DNA from: Pseudanabaena sp. ABRG5-3
Lineage (GTDB): Bacteria; Cyanobacteriota; Cyanobacteriia; Pseudanabaenales; Pseudanabaenaceae
DNA length: 64,000 nt
Assembly: GCF_003967015.1 (NCBI RefSeq)
Contig: NZ_AP017560.1
Coordinates: forward strand, 1,736,001 to 1,800,000
Direction of reading: 5' to 3'
Shown: in pieces, positions 55,445 to 64,000 of the stretch
How positions within the stretch are numbered: the stretch's first letter is position 1
How the letters are laid out: each line of letters begins with the position of its first letter
Position numbers and translations under genes: made by a program
The notes under the pieces: generated by a model
Seen by the model: only the letters and a program-made list of their open reading frames with translations
Database searches by the model: none
Told to the model about the DNA's origin: nothing

Positions 55445-55562
55445 AATCGCGAAGTTTTACTAAAAAAGATAAATTAGTAGACCCGTTGATTATAAATTTA
55501 GATCCGATGTCTAAACAGACTGGCAAAATACAGACTGGCAGAATAGTGAACTTAAAGATTTT

Positions 55563-57290
55563 ATGAAAATCAAACCTGTTTTTGTTGGAATTGCGGTGCT
55601 AGGAGTTTTACTACTGGTGCTGAGCCTAAGTACGATCGCGAAGGTGTTTGCGGCAAATCCAAGGGATCTGTTGGTAGGGGTAAAAACTCAGCCTCAAGCG
55701 GTGCAACTATTGCCAAAGCGATCGCCTTTATTCCTATCTTTTTTAGTCGATCCTGAGAAATTAGGATTATTCGCGCAGTTGGCAGCGCAACCAAGCGATC
55801 GCGGCGATGTGCGCCATGAATTAGCAAGCCTCAAACAGCAATTACGACAAAACTGGTTATTAGACTACGAACGCGATATTCAGCCTTGGCTCGCTCAAGA
55901 AATCACCTTAGCCGTCACCGATGTGGATTTAGACGATCAGCCTGCTAATGGCTTGCAAACAGGCTATTTATTGGCTTTAGCTGCTAAAGATGTGGATCTG
56001 GCGAAGACGACAATCGATGCCTTTTGGCAGAAACTTGCGGTGAATGGCTCCGATCTTGGCTTTGAGCAATATCAAGGCGTATCGATCTTGAATACTAGTT
56101 TTAGTGCAGATAAACCTGCGATCGCAGGGACAACCTTAGATAAATTTGTGCTGTTTGCCAATGATGTGAGGGTTTTGCGCCAAGCGATCGATGCTTTAAA
56201 ATCGCCTAATTTAGCGCTAGCAAGTGTGGACAATTATCGCGATCGCCTTGCCAAAATTAATACAGGTAAAGTGGGTATTGCCTATGCGAATCTCGCAGAG
56301 CTAGGAGAAGATTTACCCAAGGCGAGTTTGCTATCGAGCCTTAGTTTTGACAAGTTAGGAATTAGAGCAAAAACGCTTGTGACTTCAGAAAAAGTGAATT
56401 CAGAAAAAGCAAATGGAGAAAAGCAGTCCCAATCTCTAGAAACTGTGGCACAGTCAGGTAGTTCTCTATCTGCTCAAACATCTCGTCCCAAATCTAAATC
56501 TAATCTCAATATTGCTACAGCTATCCCTTCAGGAAGTTCAGTAATTATTGGCAATAATCTCGGTGAAACTTTACAAGCTTTAAAAACTTCCCTTCCAACG
56601 GAATGGCAAAAGGTGTTAGCAAAAGCGATCGCCCCCATTCCCCTCGATAGTAATGCTTGGGCATGGGCGCAGGATGACTTTGCGATCGCTCTATTACCAA
56701 ATTCAAAGAGTCCAATTTCCAATAGCCAGCCAGATTGGTTACTCGTAAGTAAGATCAATGATCCTAAAACTTCAGCTACAGCGATCGCGACTCTAGATGA
56801 TATTGCTAGAAAGAATCTCACTGTTGGTGAAATCTCCCTTAAAGCACAACCTGTGACAGTCTGGACAAACCTGAGTGCCAATGTCAATAACTCGTCTGCT
56901 AGCGCAAATTTGAGTGTGTCAGGACAGGTTGTCGCCGCCCATGCCCAAACCCCCAATTATATTTACCTATCCAATTCGTTGACGGGTTTAGAATCTGCCC
57001 TAACACTGAAAAATAATCAAGCGATCACCGCATCCAAGAATTTTAAAACCATCACTGCTAAACTACCAAGCGATCGGCAAACCTATGGATATCTTGATCA
57101 GAACTTTGATTTAACTTGGTTAAATGGTGCAGAGGCAAATTTCTCTGGTCTTCAGACTAGCGAAATCTTGCAAAAGATCAGTAATTCTCCGCTTGTCTCG
57201 ATCTTCAATCATCTGAATATATTTAGCTTTGCTAGTACTGGTAGCCAGAGCAATATAGAAAATGGTGAATTTTTTATCTTTCTCAAGTAA
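55563..57290 (+). CDS. DUF3352 exported or membrane-anchored protein
   Basis: 575 residues. One N-terminal hydrophobic segment (VFVGIAVLGVLLLVLSLSTIAKVFAA) is a signal or anchor. The DUF3352 pattern follows: AVQLLPKRSPLFLSFLVDPEKL, DYERDIQPWLAQEITLAVTD, then TLDKFVLFANDVRVLRQAID. A Ser/Lys-rich linker (~275-320) separates two similar halves. Function unknown; common in cyanobacteria. It lies between two signalling genes with no obvious link. Confidence 0.85.
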   Translation: MKIKPVFVGIAVLGVLLLVLSLSTIAKVFAANPRDLLVGVKTQPQAVQLLPKRSPLFLSFLVDPEKLGLFAQLAAQPSDRGDVRHELASLKQQLRQNWLLDYERDIQPWLAQEITLAVTDVDLDDQPANGLQTGYLLALAAKDVDLAKTTIDAFWQKLAVNGSDLGFEQYQGVSILNTSFSADKPAIAGTTLDKFVLFANDVRVLRQAIDALKSPNLALASVDNYRDRLAKINTGKVGIAYANLAELGEDLPKASLLSSLSFDKLGIRAKTLVTSEKVNSEKANGEKQSQSLETVAQSGSSLSAQTSRPKSKSNLNIATAIPSGSSVIIGNNLGETLQALKTSLPTEWQKVLAKAIAPIPLDSNAWAWAQDDFAIALLPNSKSPISNSQPDWLLVSKINDPKTSATAIATLDDIARKNLTVGEISLKAQPVTVWTNLSANVNNSSASANLSVSGQVVAAHAQTPNYIYLSNSLTGLESALTLKNNQAITASKNFKTITAKLPSDRQTYGYLDQNFDLTWLNGAEANFSGLQTSEILQKISNSPLVSIFNHLNIFSFASTGSQSNIENGEFFIFLK

Positions 57291-57407
57291 TTTCCGAAGT
57301 ACTGTGGGTACATTGGGAGTAATGTAGAGATTTTGAATATTTCTTAGCCAGATTCAGAATTATACATTTTTCTAATATTTAGGCGATCTGCTTTAAGGCT
57401 TTCATCT

Positions 57408-59744
57408 ATGTCAGTCAATCGTCAACCACAGCGATATTATTTTCGTAACATCCCTTTGCAATGGGTAATGTTGCTAACGTTTATAGTGCAGGTGATTGCC
57501 ACTATTGGACTGATTAAAACTCTGTCCAATCAGTCTTGGACAGGGTTGATTTATGGAATAGTTATAGTGCTATCTATAGCTTTTAGTTTCTTATTAACCC
57601 GTTCGCTCAATCAATCCATTGTTGATTGTACAAGAGCAGAATCTCAGTCTGAACTTGCTTTGAAGCAGGCTCTGAGTCAGTTAAACTATCTAATTGAAAA
57701 TTCGCCCTTGGCAACCATTCGCTGGAATCAAGAATTTCGAGTTGAATACTGGTCAAAGCAAGCGGAAGAAATATTTGGCTGGAAAGCTGAAGAAGTCTTG
57801 GGTAAGACCATGTATGAATGGCGATTTATCTTTGAAAAGGATCTCGAACTCGTCAATCGGGCTGTGGATAAATCCTTGGGTGGCAACTATACTACCTGCG
57901 AGAATCGCAACTATCACAAAGATGGCTCAGTCATCTATTGTGTGTGGTATAACTCAACGCTGATTGATGAATCAGGAAACTTGATCTCTATGCTATCTCT
58001 GGCTCAGGATGTCAGCGATCGCAAGCGAACAGAACAAGCACTACGCTATAGTGAAAACCAACTGCGTACTTTTTTAGATAATGCGCCAACCCCAATGACT
58101 ATTAAGGATTTGGAAGGAAAGTATTTATCAGTCAATCAAGAATTTGCCTATTCGCTACAGATTTCTGAAGCAGAAATATTGGGAAAAAAAGACTATGACC
58201 TATTTCCTGCTGAAAATGTCAAAAATATACACACTTGGGAGATGCAGGCGATTTTTGAAGGAATTGCAGTTAATTTTGAAGAAACAGTAGAATTACTTGA
58301 TGGCTTGCATACTTTTCTTGTTACTAAGTTTCCGCTCATGGATGCTCAAGAAAAGCCCTATGCAGTAGCGGGAATTTATCTTGATATTAGCGATCGCAAA
58401 CGTGCGGAGATGATGTTGGTTTATCAGAGAGATCTCCAAGATGGCATTTATAACGGCTCGGCAGATGCCATCTTTTTAGTTGATCCGCTCAGTATATTAA
58501 CTTTTGATTGCAATCAACGTGCTGTGGCTATGTTTGAAGCAAGTAGCAAACAGGAACTAATTGGTATTGAAGGTCGTACTCTCCAAAAAAGAGCCTTTAC
58601 TGAAGAGGAACTAGATGTAATTAGTGATCAAATTGAGACCTTTGGCATATGGAGTCTAGAAGTTGAATACATTACTAAAAAGGGAAAGGTCTTTTGGGGG
58701 AATTTAGCGGTTAAACGGATTACCGTTGCTGGTAAAAAGATAAACCTAGTGCGAGTTACAGATATTAGCGATCGCAAAAAGATGGAAGCAATCCTTAAAG
58801 AGAGTGAAGCGAGATTCCAAAAAATTGCAATCGCTTCCCCTGAAGTAATTTATATTACGGTGCGTCAGCCTGACGGGACAACAATATTTGAGTACGCTAA
58901 TGTGGCGATCGAAGAGCTATTGGGGATTAGCCTTGATGACTTGATGTCTACACCAAATATCCATTATGAAATGTTCCATCCTGATGATCTGCATACTTTT
59001 GAGCAAGAATTAGCACATAGTATGGCAACCCTGCAAATTTTTCGCCACGAATGGAGAATTATTACACCTCAAGGGATCAAATGGGTCAAATCCCAAGCGC
59101 GTCCTGAACGTAGAGAAAATGGTGATGTGGCTTGGTATGGATTTGCCATTGATATAAGTGAACGCAAACAGACAGAAATCGCTCTGGTGGAAGCTGAAGC
59201 GAATCTGAGGAAAATCAATCAAGAACTGGAAAGATTAATTAACCTTGATGGTTTGACCCAGATCGCTAATCGTCGATGCTTTAATGATCGGATCGTACTC
59301 GAATGGCAAAGGCTCCACCGTGAGCAGCAACCATTATCCTTACTGATGTTTGATGTTGACTATTTCAAGCGCTATAACGATCTTTATGGACATCAGATTG
59401 GCGATGAATGTCTAATTAAAATTGCTCAAGCCGTTAATCATTTAATGCGACGACCTGCGGATTTGGTAGCTCGTTATGGAGGAGAAGAATTTATCGTGAT
59501 TTTACCTAATACTCATATTAGCGGAGCGATCGCAGTAGCAGATCGAATTCATGAAGCAATTAAAAATCTGCAAATTCCTCACCAAGATTCAATCGTGAGT
59601 AATATTGTTAGTATCAGTATGGGGATCGCTTGCGATATTCCTAATCTTGAGCGATCGCCCTATGTTCTGATCAATCAAGTCGATCATGCCCTTTATGAAG
59701 CAAAACAGCAAGGTCGTAATCGGTCAGTACTTTTTGCTGCATAG
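57408..59744 (+). CDS. Multi-PAS diguanylate cyclase
   Basis: 778 residues. Two membrane helices at ~18-36 and ~45-65 with almost no periplasmic loop. Four PAS domains follow (~85-205, ~215-340, ~345-465 as the shared module, ~475-590). A GGDEF domain closes the protein: LTQIANRRCFNDRI, FDVDYFKRYNDLYGHQIGD and the active-site RYGGEEFIVILPN (GGEEF at 691-695). It should make cyclic di-GMP from GTP. No RxxD inhibitory site is evident just before GGEEF. Confidence 0.94.
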   Translation: MSVNRQPQRYYFRNIPLQWVMLLTFIVQVIATIGLIKTLSNQSWTGLIYGIVIVLSIAFSFLLTRSLNQSIVDCTRAESQSELALKQALSQLNYLIENSPLATIRWNQEFRVEYWSKQAEEIFGWKAEEVLGKTMYEWRFIFEKDLELVNRAVDKSLGGNYTTCENRNYHKDGSVIYCVWYNSTLIDESGNLISMLSLAQDVSDRKRTEQALRYSENQLRTFLDNAPTPMTIKDLEGKYLSVNQEFAYSLQISEAEILGKKDYDLFPAENVKNIHTWEMQAIFEGIAVNFEETVELLDGLHTFLVTKFPLMDAQEKPYAVAGIYLDISDRKRAEMMLVYQRDLQDGIYNGSADAIFLVDPLSILTFDCNQRAVAMFEASSKQELIGIEGRTLQKRAFTEEELDVISDQIETFGIWSLEVEYITKKGKVFWGNLAVKRITVAGKKINLVRVTDISDRKKMEAILKESEARFQKIAIASPEVIYITVRQPDGTTIFEYANVAIEELLGISLDDLMSTPNIHYEMFHPDDLHTFEQELAHSMATLQIFRHEWRIITPQGIKWVKSQARPERRENGDVAWYGFAIDISERKQTEIALVEAEANLRKINQELERLINLDGLTQIANRRCFNDRIVLEWQRLHREQQPLSLLMFDVDYFKRYNDLYGHQIGDECLIKIAQAVNHLMRRPADLVARYGGEEFIVILPNTHISGAIAVADRIHEAIKNLQIPHQDSIVSNIVSISMGIACDIPNLERSPYVLINQVDHALYEAKQQGRNRSVLFAA

Positions 59745-59794
59745 CAATATTCTCAAAATGATGCAAATATATTACTGATTTCTCTCTCCCTCCA

Positions 59795-62700
59795 ATGACT
59801 ATTTTCAGCAAAGGCTTTCGTCTGCGTAGCATCCCTCTACAGGGGCTAATGCTATTGGCTTTTGTAGTGCAGATTTTTGGGGCTGTGGGATTGGTCGCTT
59901 ATCTATCCTATCGGAGTGGGCAAGAGTCGGTTACTAAGCTAGCAAGTAGATTGAATAAGGAAATCAGTACCCGTGTAACGGAAAAAACAACAACTTATCT
60001 ACAAGCCCTTGATCAAGTTAATAAAAATAATATCAGCGCGTTTAGGCGAGGAATGTGGAGTTTTGATGATTTCTCTAGCCAAGAGCGACAGGCTTGGGAA
60101 CAGATGCAGCTTAATTCTTTATCGCCAATTACGATTATTGGATTTGGAACTCCTTCGGGGGGACATCGGGCTGTAGAACTTTTGCATGATGGATCATTTA
60201 GTATTCGGGCCGCCCCCAATGGTGGTGGTAAATACCAAACTTTCACCACTAATCCTGATGGTTCACCTGCTCAAGCGACCCAAACAGATACTTACTTTGA
60301 TTCCCGTCAGCGTCCTTGGTTCCAAGTAGCGGTAAAACAGAAAAAAGCTGCTTGGACAGATGTATATCCGCATATCTACACTGGTGAATTATTAGTTGCC
60401 TTTGCTGAACCCATCTATGACCTCAAAAATGGTGATTTGTTGGGTGTTACCTATGGTATTCGTAGTCTTGAAGAAATTAGTCGTTTTTTGCGCAGCATTG
60501 ATCTGAAATCAGGATCAGTTTTTATCATGGAACGGGATCAAACTTTGGTGGCGACCTCATCAATGTCCCAGAAGCCATACCAATCTTTGCAAAATATCAA
60601 AGATCAGAAACTACTCAAAGCTATTGATAGTAATAATCTTCAGATTCGTGTTGCTGCGAAATATCTACACGATCGCTTTGGCGACTTGGCAAATATTCGC
60701 CAGTTAGAACAATTGGATTTTGAAATTAATGGCGATCGCCAAATTGCCCAAGCTGTACCTATTCGCGATCGCAATGGACTGGAATGGGTCATTGTGGTTG
60801 TCATCCCTGAATCTGAATTTATGGCAGATATCCAAGCCAATCGATTATGGACAATTCTGTTATGTGGAATTACTTTAATCGTTGCTACAGGGATTAGCCT
60901 GATCACCACCCATTGGATTACTGCTCCGATTTTGCGACTTAGTCAGGCTAGTAAAGCGATCGCTAGTGGAAATTGGCAAGAAATTTTGTCAGAGCATAAT
61001 GTCATTAACGAGATCGGCATATTGTCCAGAGCTTTTAGCCAAATGGCGGAGCAGGTGAAACAATCCTTTGATCTGGTAGAAATTGCGCTCAAAGAATCAC
61101 AGGAAAGGTATAAGGTGCTTTTCCAAACTGCCCCGATCGGCATTTCGATTACTGATAAACATGGTCGCATCCTTGAGAGTAATATCGTTACTGAAGGTTG
61201 GTTGGGCGAACCTCTAGAATTACCACAAGAATGTGAAGTTGCATCGGAGCCTAATCCTAATGTGATTCGTCCTGATGGTTCACCGATGCCCGTCGAGGAA
61301 TATGCTTGCATTAGAGCTTTGAGAAGTAATTCTGTTGTTTGTGATGTAGAAACGGGAATTGTCTGTACTGATGGAGTTTTGCGTTGGTTTAGTGTCAGTG
61401 CTGCTCCCCTCTCTATCGAGCAGCATGGGGTGGTGTTGATCCATGTCGATATTAGCGATCGCAAACGCACCGAGTTAGCCCTTCGGCAAAGTGAAGCAAA
61501 ACTGCAAAAGATATCCTTGTCTATCCCTGGGGTCATTTACATCGTCGTTCAGAGACCAGATGGTTCTAGTTATTTTGAATATGTTAGTTCAGGAGTAGAA
61601 GCTCTCAATGAACTTAGTGTCGAACAGGTAATGCAAAATCCTAGCCTCATTTATCAACAGTATCTACCAGAAGATCGTGATGGCTTGAACCAAGCAATTA
61701 ATCATAGTTTCCAGACGATGACACCCTTGCAGCATGAATGGCGGATTGTGACTCCCTCAGGAAAATTGAAGTGGGTGCAAGTTAATTCTCGTCCAGAACA
61801 AGATGAAAATATTGATTATGAGGATCGCCAAAATGGAGAAATTGCTCGTTATGGCATCGTTCTAGATGTCACTGCCCGCAAACAAGCCGAAATTGCCCTT
61901 GCTGAAGAAAGCTTTCGACGTAAAGCTTTATTTGATGCTTCTACGGATGGCATTGTGATTCTAGATCAATCATGTAATGTCATTGAAGCTAATGCTAGTT
62001 TTGCGAGAATGCTTGGCTATTCTTTAGAAGAAGTGACTGCTTTAAATGTTAAAGATTTTGATGCTAATTTTACAGAGGAGGAACTTGACCAAAAAATCGA
62101 AACCCATGACTTATGTATCAATACTTTTGAAACCCGTCATCGCCGTAAAGATGGCTCGGTTTATGATGTAGAAATTAGCACAAACTTAGTAGATTGGCAT
62201 GGTCAAGCTCTTAGTTTTTGTATTTGTCGAGATATTAGCGATCGCAAGCTTCTAGAACAGCAGTTAACTCAAAGCCGAGATTTGAGAGAAATCATTTTCA
62301 ATGAGTCGAGTGATGCGTTGTTTTTGGTCGATGGCGAGACTATTCGCACCTTAGACTGTAATCAGCAAGCTGTGCAACTGTTTGAAGCAGAGAGTAAAGC
62401 TGATTTAATTGATATCGAAGGTCATACTCTGCAAAAGCGCCAATTTACGCCTGAAGAACTATCACAGATCTCTCAAGAAGTTAATCAAAAAGGATTTTGG
62501 AGTTTAGAAGTAGAATATGTCACTCTTAAAGGGAATGAATTTTGGGGAGATCTTTCTGCTAAGCCAATTACCTTTGGGGATAAATATTTTCAACTAGTGC
62601 GTGTAGTAGATATCACTACACGCAAACAAACGGAGATTGCTCTAGCAAAAGCAAAAGCTGCTGCCGAAGAAGCCACTAGAGCAAAGAGTGAATTTCTAGC

Positions 62701-63934
62701 AAGCATGAGTCATGAGATTCGTACGCCAATGAATGGGGTAATTGGCATGACTCAAATGCTTGCAACTACACAGCTCACCACTGAACAAAATAATTTTGTA
62801 AAAATTATCAAAGATAGTGGCGAAGCTCTCTTGACGATTATCAATGATATTTTGGACTTCTCGAAAATTGAATCAGGACTGTTAGAAATAGAAGCAAAGG
62901 ACTTTGTGTTGGAAGATGTGGTCAAAGGAGTGTGTACGTTATTAGAAAGTCAAGTGATCGAGAAGCAGATCGATCTCCAGTATACGATCGCTCCTGATAT
63001 CCCTAAGGTTTTACGCGGCGATCGCTCTCGCCTACGGCAAATCCTCCTAAATCTAGTGGGTAATGCGGTTAAATTTACTCAAAATGGTCAGGTTTCCATC
63101 TCAGTAAGTGGTAGATGGAAGATGCTTATCTCCCATAAAGAAGAAGATCAAGTGCAAGATGCGGCTTTGCTTAAATCAGACTCTCCATGGTCAGGGACAA
63201 AGGAAAGCTATGAGCTACGATTTGCGATCGCCGATACAGGGATTGGCATACAGAGCGATCGCCTTGAGCGACTATTTCAGCCCTTCACCCAAGCCGATGC
63301 TTCCATTAGTCGCAAGTATGGTGGGACTGGACTAGGCTTAGCAATTAGTAAAAGGCTAGTAGAGTTAATGGATGGCACAATTTGGCTGGAGAGCCTCGGT
63401 TCCATTGCAGGTAATCCTCCCAAAAATTGGATCTTACAGCCTCGAAATTCTATAACACCTCAAGGATCAACCTTCTATTTTGAGATTGATTTGGCTCTCA
63501 GCAACACGAGCCAGCAACCTCAACTCTCTGCGAAAACAGAAGCTCCTATTGATAGCAAAATGGCAGAGAAAATTCCTTTACGAATTTTACTAGCCGAAGA
63601 TAATCAAGTTAATCAAATAGTTGCTAGCGCAATGTTAAAACGACTGGGCTATCAAATTGAGGCGATCGCCAATAATGGCTTAGAAGTGATCCAAGCTGTC
63701 CAAAACCATGACTATGATTTGATCTTGATGGATGTACACATGCCGCAAATGGATGGTATAACCGCCACAAAGATAATTCGCAATGATTTAAAAAGTCAGG
63801 TATGGATTGTTGCTATGACTGCCGATGCTATGCCTGAAGATCGTCAGGCTTGCTTGGATGCAGGGATGAATGACTACGCCAGCAAACCGATCAGTATCCA
63901 AGACATAATGCGTATAGTTTCCTCGATAAACTAG
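59795..63934 (+). CDS. Cache/HAMP/four-PAS hybrid histidine kinase with receiver
   Basis: 1379 residues. Membrane helices at ~13-38 and ~348-372 enclose a double-Cache domain with YFDSRQRPWFQVAVKQKKAAW. HAMP at ~373-425; four PAS domains between ~435 and ~950, the last being the shared module. Kinase: H973 ([13 protein letters not shown]), [21 protein letters not shown]. Receiver with D1313 (LMDVHMPQMDG). Strongly paralogous to the 50.7 kb kinase over the Cache, shared PAS, kinase and receiver parts. No Hpt domain. Confidence 0.95.
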   Translation: MTIFSKGFRLRSIPLQGLMLLAFVVQIFGAVGLVAYLSYRSGQESVTKLASRLNKEISTRVTEKTTTYLQALDQVNKNNISAFRRGMWSFDDFSSQERQAWEQMQLNSLSPITIIGFGTPSGGHRAVELLHDGSFSIRAAPNGGGKYQTFTTNPDGSPAQATQTDTYFDSRQRPWFQVAVKQKKAAWTDVYPHIYTGELLVAFAEPIYDLKNGDLLGVTYGIRSLEEISRFLRSIDLKSGSVFIMERDQTLVATSSMSQKPYQSLQNIKDQKLLKAIDSNNLQIRVAAKYLHDRFGDLANIRQLEQLDFEINGDRQIAQAVPIRDRNGLEWVIVVVIPESEFMADIQANRLWTILLCGITLIVATGISLITTHWITAPILRLSQASKAIASGNWQEILSEHNVINEIGILSRAFSQMAEQVKQSFDLVEIALKESQERYKVLFQTAPIGISITDKHGRILESNIVTEGWLGEPLELPQECEVASEPNPNVIRPDGSPMPVEEYACIRALRSNSVVCDVETGIVCTDGVLRWFSVSAAPLSIEQHGVVLIHVDISDRKRTELALRQSEAKLQKISLSIPGVIYIVVQRPDGSSYFEYVSSGVEALNELSVEQVMQNPSLIYQQYLPEDRDGLNQAINHSFQTMTPLQHEWRIVTPSGKLKWVQVNSRPEQDENIDYEDRQNGEIARYGIVLDVTARKQAEIALAEESFRRKALFDASTDGIVILDQSCNVIEANASFARMLGYSLEEVTALNVKDFDANFTEEELDQKIETHDLCINTFETRHRRKDGSVYDVEISTNLVDWHGQALSFCICRDISDRKLLEQQLTQSRDLREIIFNESSDALFLVDGETIRTLDCNQQAVQLFEAESKADLIDIEGHTLQKRQFTPEELSQISQEVNQKGFWSLEVEYVTLKGNEFWGDLSAKPITFGDKYFQLVRVVDITTRKQTEIALAKAKAAAEEATRAKSEFLASMSHEIRTPMNGVIGMTQMLATTQLTTEQNNFVKIIKDSGEALLTIINDILDFSKIESGLLEIEAKDFVLEDVVKGVCTLLESQVIEKQIDLQYTIAPDIPKVLRGDRSRLRQILLNLVGNAVKFTQNGQVSISVSGRWKMLISHKEEDQVQDAALLKSDSPWSGTKESYELRFAIADTGIGIQSDRLERLFQPFTQADASISRKYGGTGLGLAISKRLVELMDGTIWLESLGSIAGNPPKNWILQPRNSITPQGSTFYFEIDLALSNTSQQPQLSAKTEAPIDSKMAEKIPLRILLAEDNQVNQIVASAMLKRLGYQIEAIANNGLEVIQAVQNHDYDLILMDVHMPQMDGITATKIIRNDLKSQVWIVAMTADAMPEDRQACLDAGMNDYASKPISIQDIMRIVSSIN

Positions 63935-63975
63935 TTAAGACTTACGCAGGGAGCATTTCACTTTGGAACATTTGG

Positions 63976-64000
63976 CAAAGACAAGGGGCTTAAGCCCCTT
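63976..64000. repeat. AAGGGGCTTAAGCCCCTT palindrome at the window edge
   Basis: Same core palindrome as at 24325 and 48038, cut by the window end. It is preceded by GACTTACGCA (63945-63954), a repeated word also seen before pfkA. Confidence 0.6.

Noticed and set aside
55084-55566. 160-codon plus frame after the first giant kinase
   Set aside because: It runs through a kinase end in another frame and three palindromic repeats, so it is not a gene.
60943-61536. 197-codon minus-strand frame within the second giant kinase
   Set aside because: Covers HAMP and PAS codons of an obvious gene; no independent signals.

Overview
The window is about 64 kb of a cyanobacterial chromosome. The octamer GCGATCGC (HIP1) occurs throughout. 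The gene set is also cyanobacterial: a phycobiliprotein-like protein with V4R proteins and ferredoxins, a CcaA-type beta-carbonic anhydrase, Ycf46, cryptochrome DASH, DUF2811 and DUF3352 proteins, and a GET3-like ATPase with an HSP20-like tail. Moderate-to-low GC and many palindromic intergenic repeats would suit a Pseudanabaena-type filamentous species, but that genus is only a guess.

Region by region. 1-1.0 kb: the 5' part of a Cache-domain sensor, cut by the window edge. 1.1-5.8 kb: a cluster resembling the Synechocystis slr0144-slr0152 photosystem II assembly (PAP) operon. It has two twin 2Fe-2S ferredoxins, a degenerate receiver protein, two V4R proteins, a small charged protein and a phycobiliprotein-like subunit that keeps the position-82/84-type cysteine. 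6.0-10.8 kb: cryptochrome DASH, an orphan amino-acid ABC permease, a TIGR04168-type phosphoesterase and a lipoprotein. 11.5-15.7 kb: pstS-pstC-pstA-pstB with a possible degenerate Pho box. 15.9-18.5 kb: MlaF/MlaD-type lipid transport genes and an NfeD-like gene. 18.5 kb: four DnaA boxes in helical phase, an oriC candidate. 19-24 kb: DUF2811, HemY-type protoporphyrinogen oxidase, a CpdA-like phosphodiesterase preceded by a perfect CRP-type site, proB and an HD phosphohydrolase. 24-27 kb: an Old Yellow Enzyme and an ArsR regulator flanking a perfect 12-bp-arm operator, then ccaA. 27-35 kb: a SIMPL protein, a Tat-exported phosphoesterase, VapBC, a HEAT-repeat Ser/Thr kinase, an EcsC-like protein and the GET3-like ATPase. 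35-38 kb: a stand-alone Hpt protein, a DNA-binding-like protein, speA and an IS630 fragment. 38.9-45.2 kb: an MHYT hybrid kinase, a REC-kinase and a REC-HD-GYP protein, probably one signalling unit. 46-50.6 kb: ycf46, pfkA and an orphan DppB-type permease. 50.6-64 kb: two very large Cache/HAMP/multi-PAS hybrid kinases and a multi-PAS diguanylate cyclase sharing a duplicated PAS module, with a DUF3352 gene between them.

Two themes stand out. First, signalling is dense: four large sensor proteins, one partial sensor, three other two-component or c-di-GMP proteins, a free Hpt, a Ser/Thr kinase and a possible cAMP loop. Second, the intergenic spaces carry several families of short palindromic elements. 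Between copies their stem sequences differ while remaining self-complementary. One family forms a 133-bp three-way-junction design found in two equally long copies. I saw no tRNA, rRNA, CRISPR array or complete insertion sequence.
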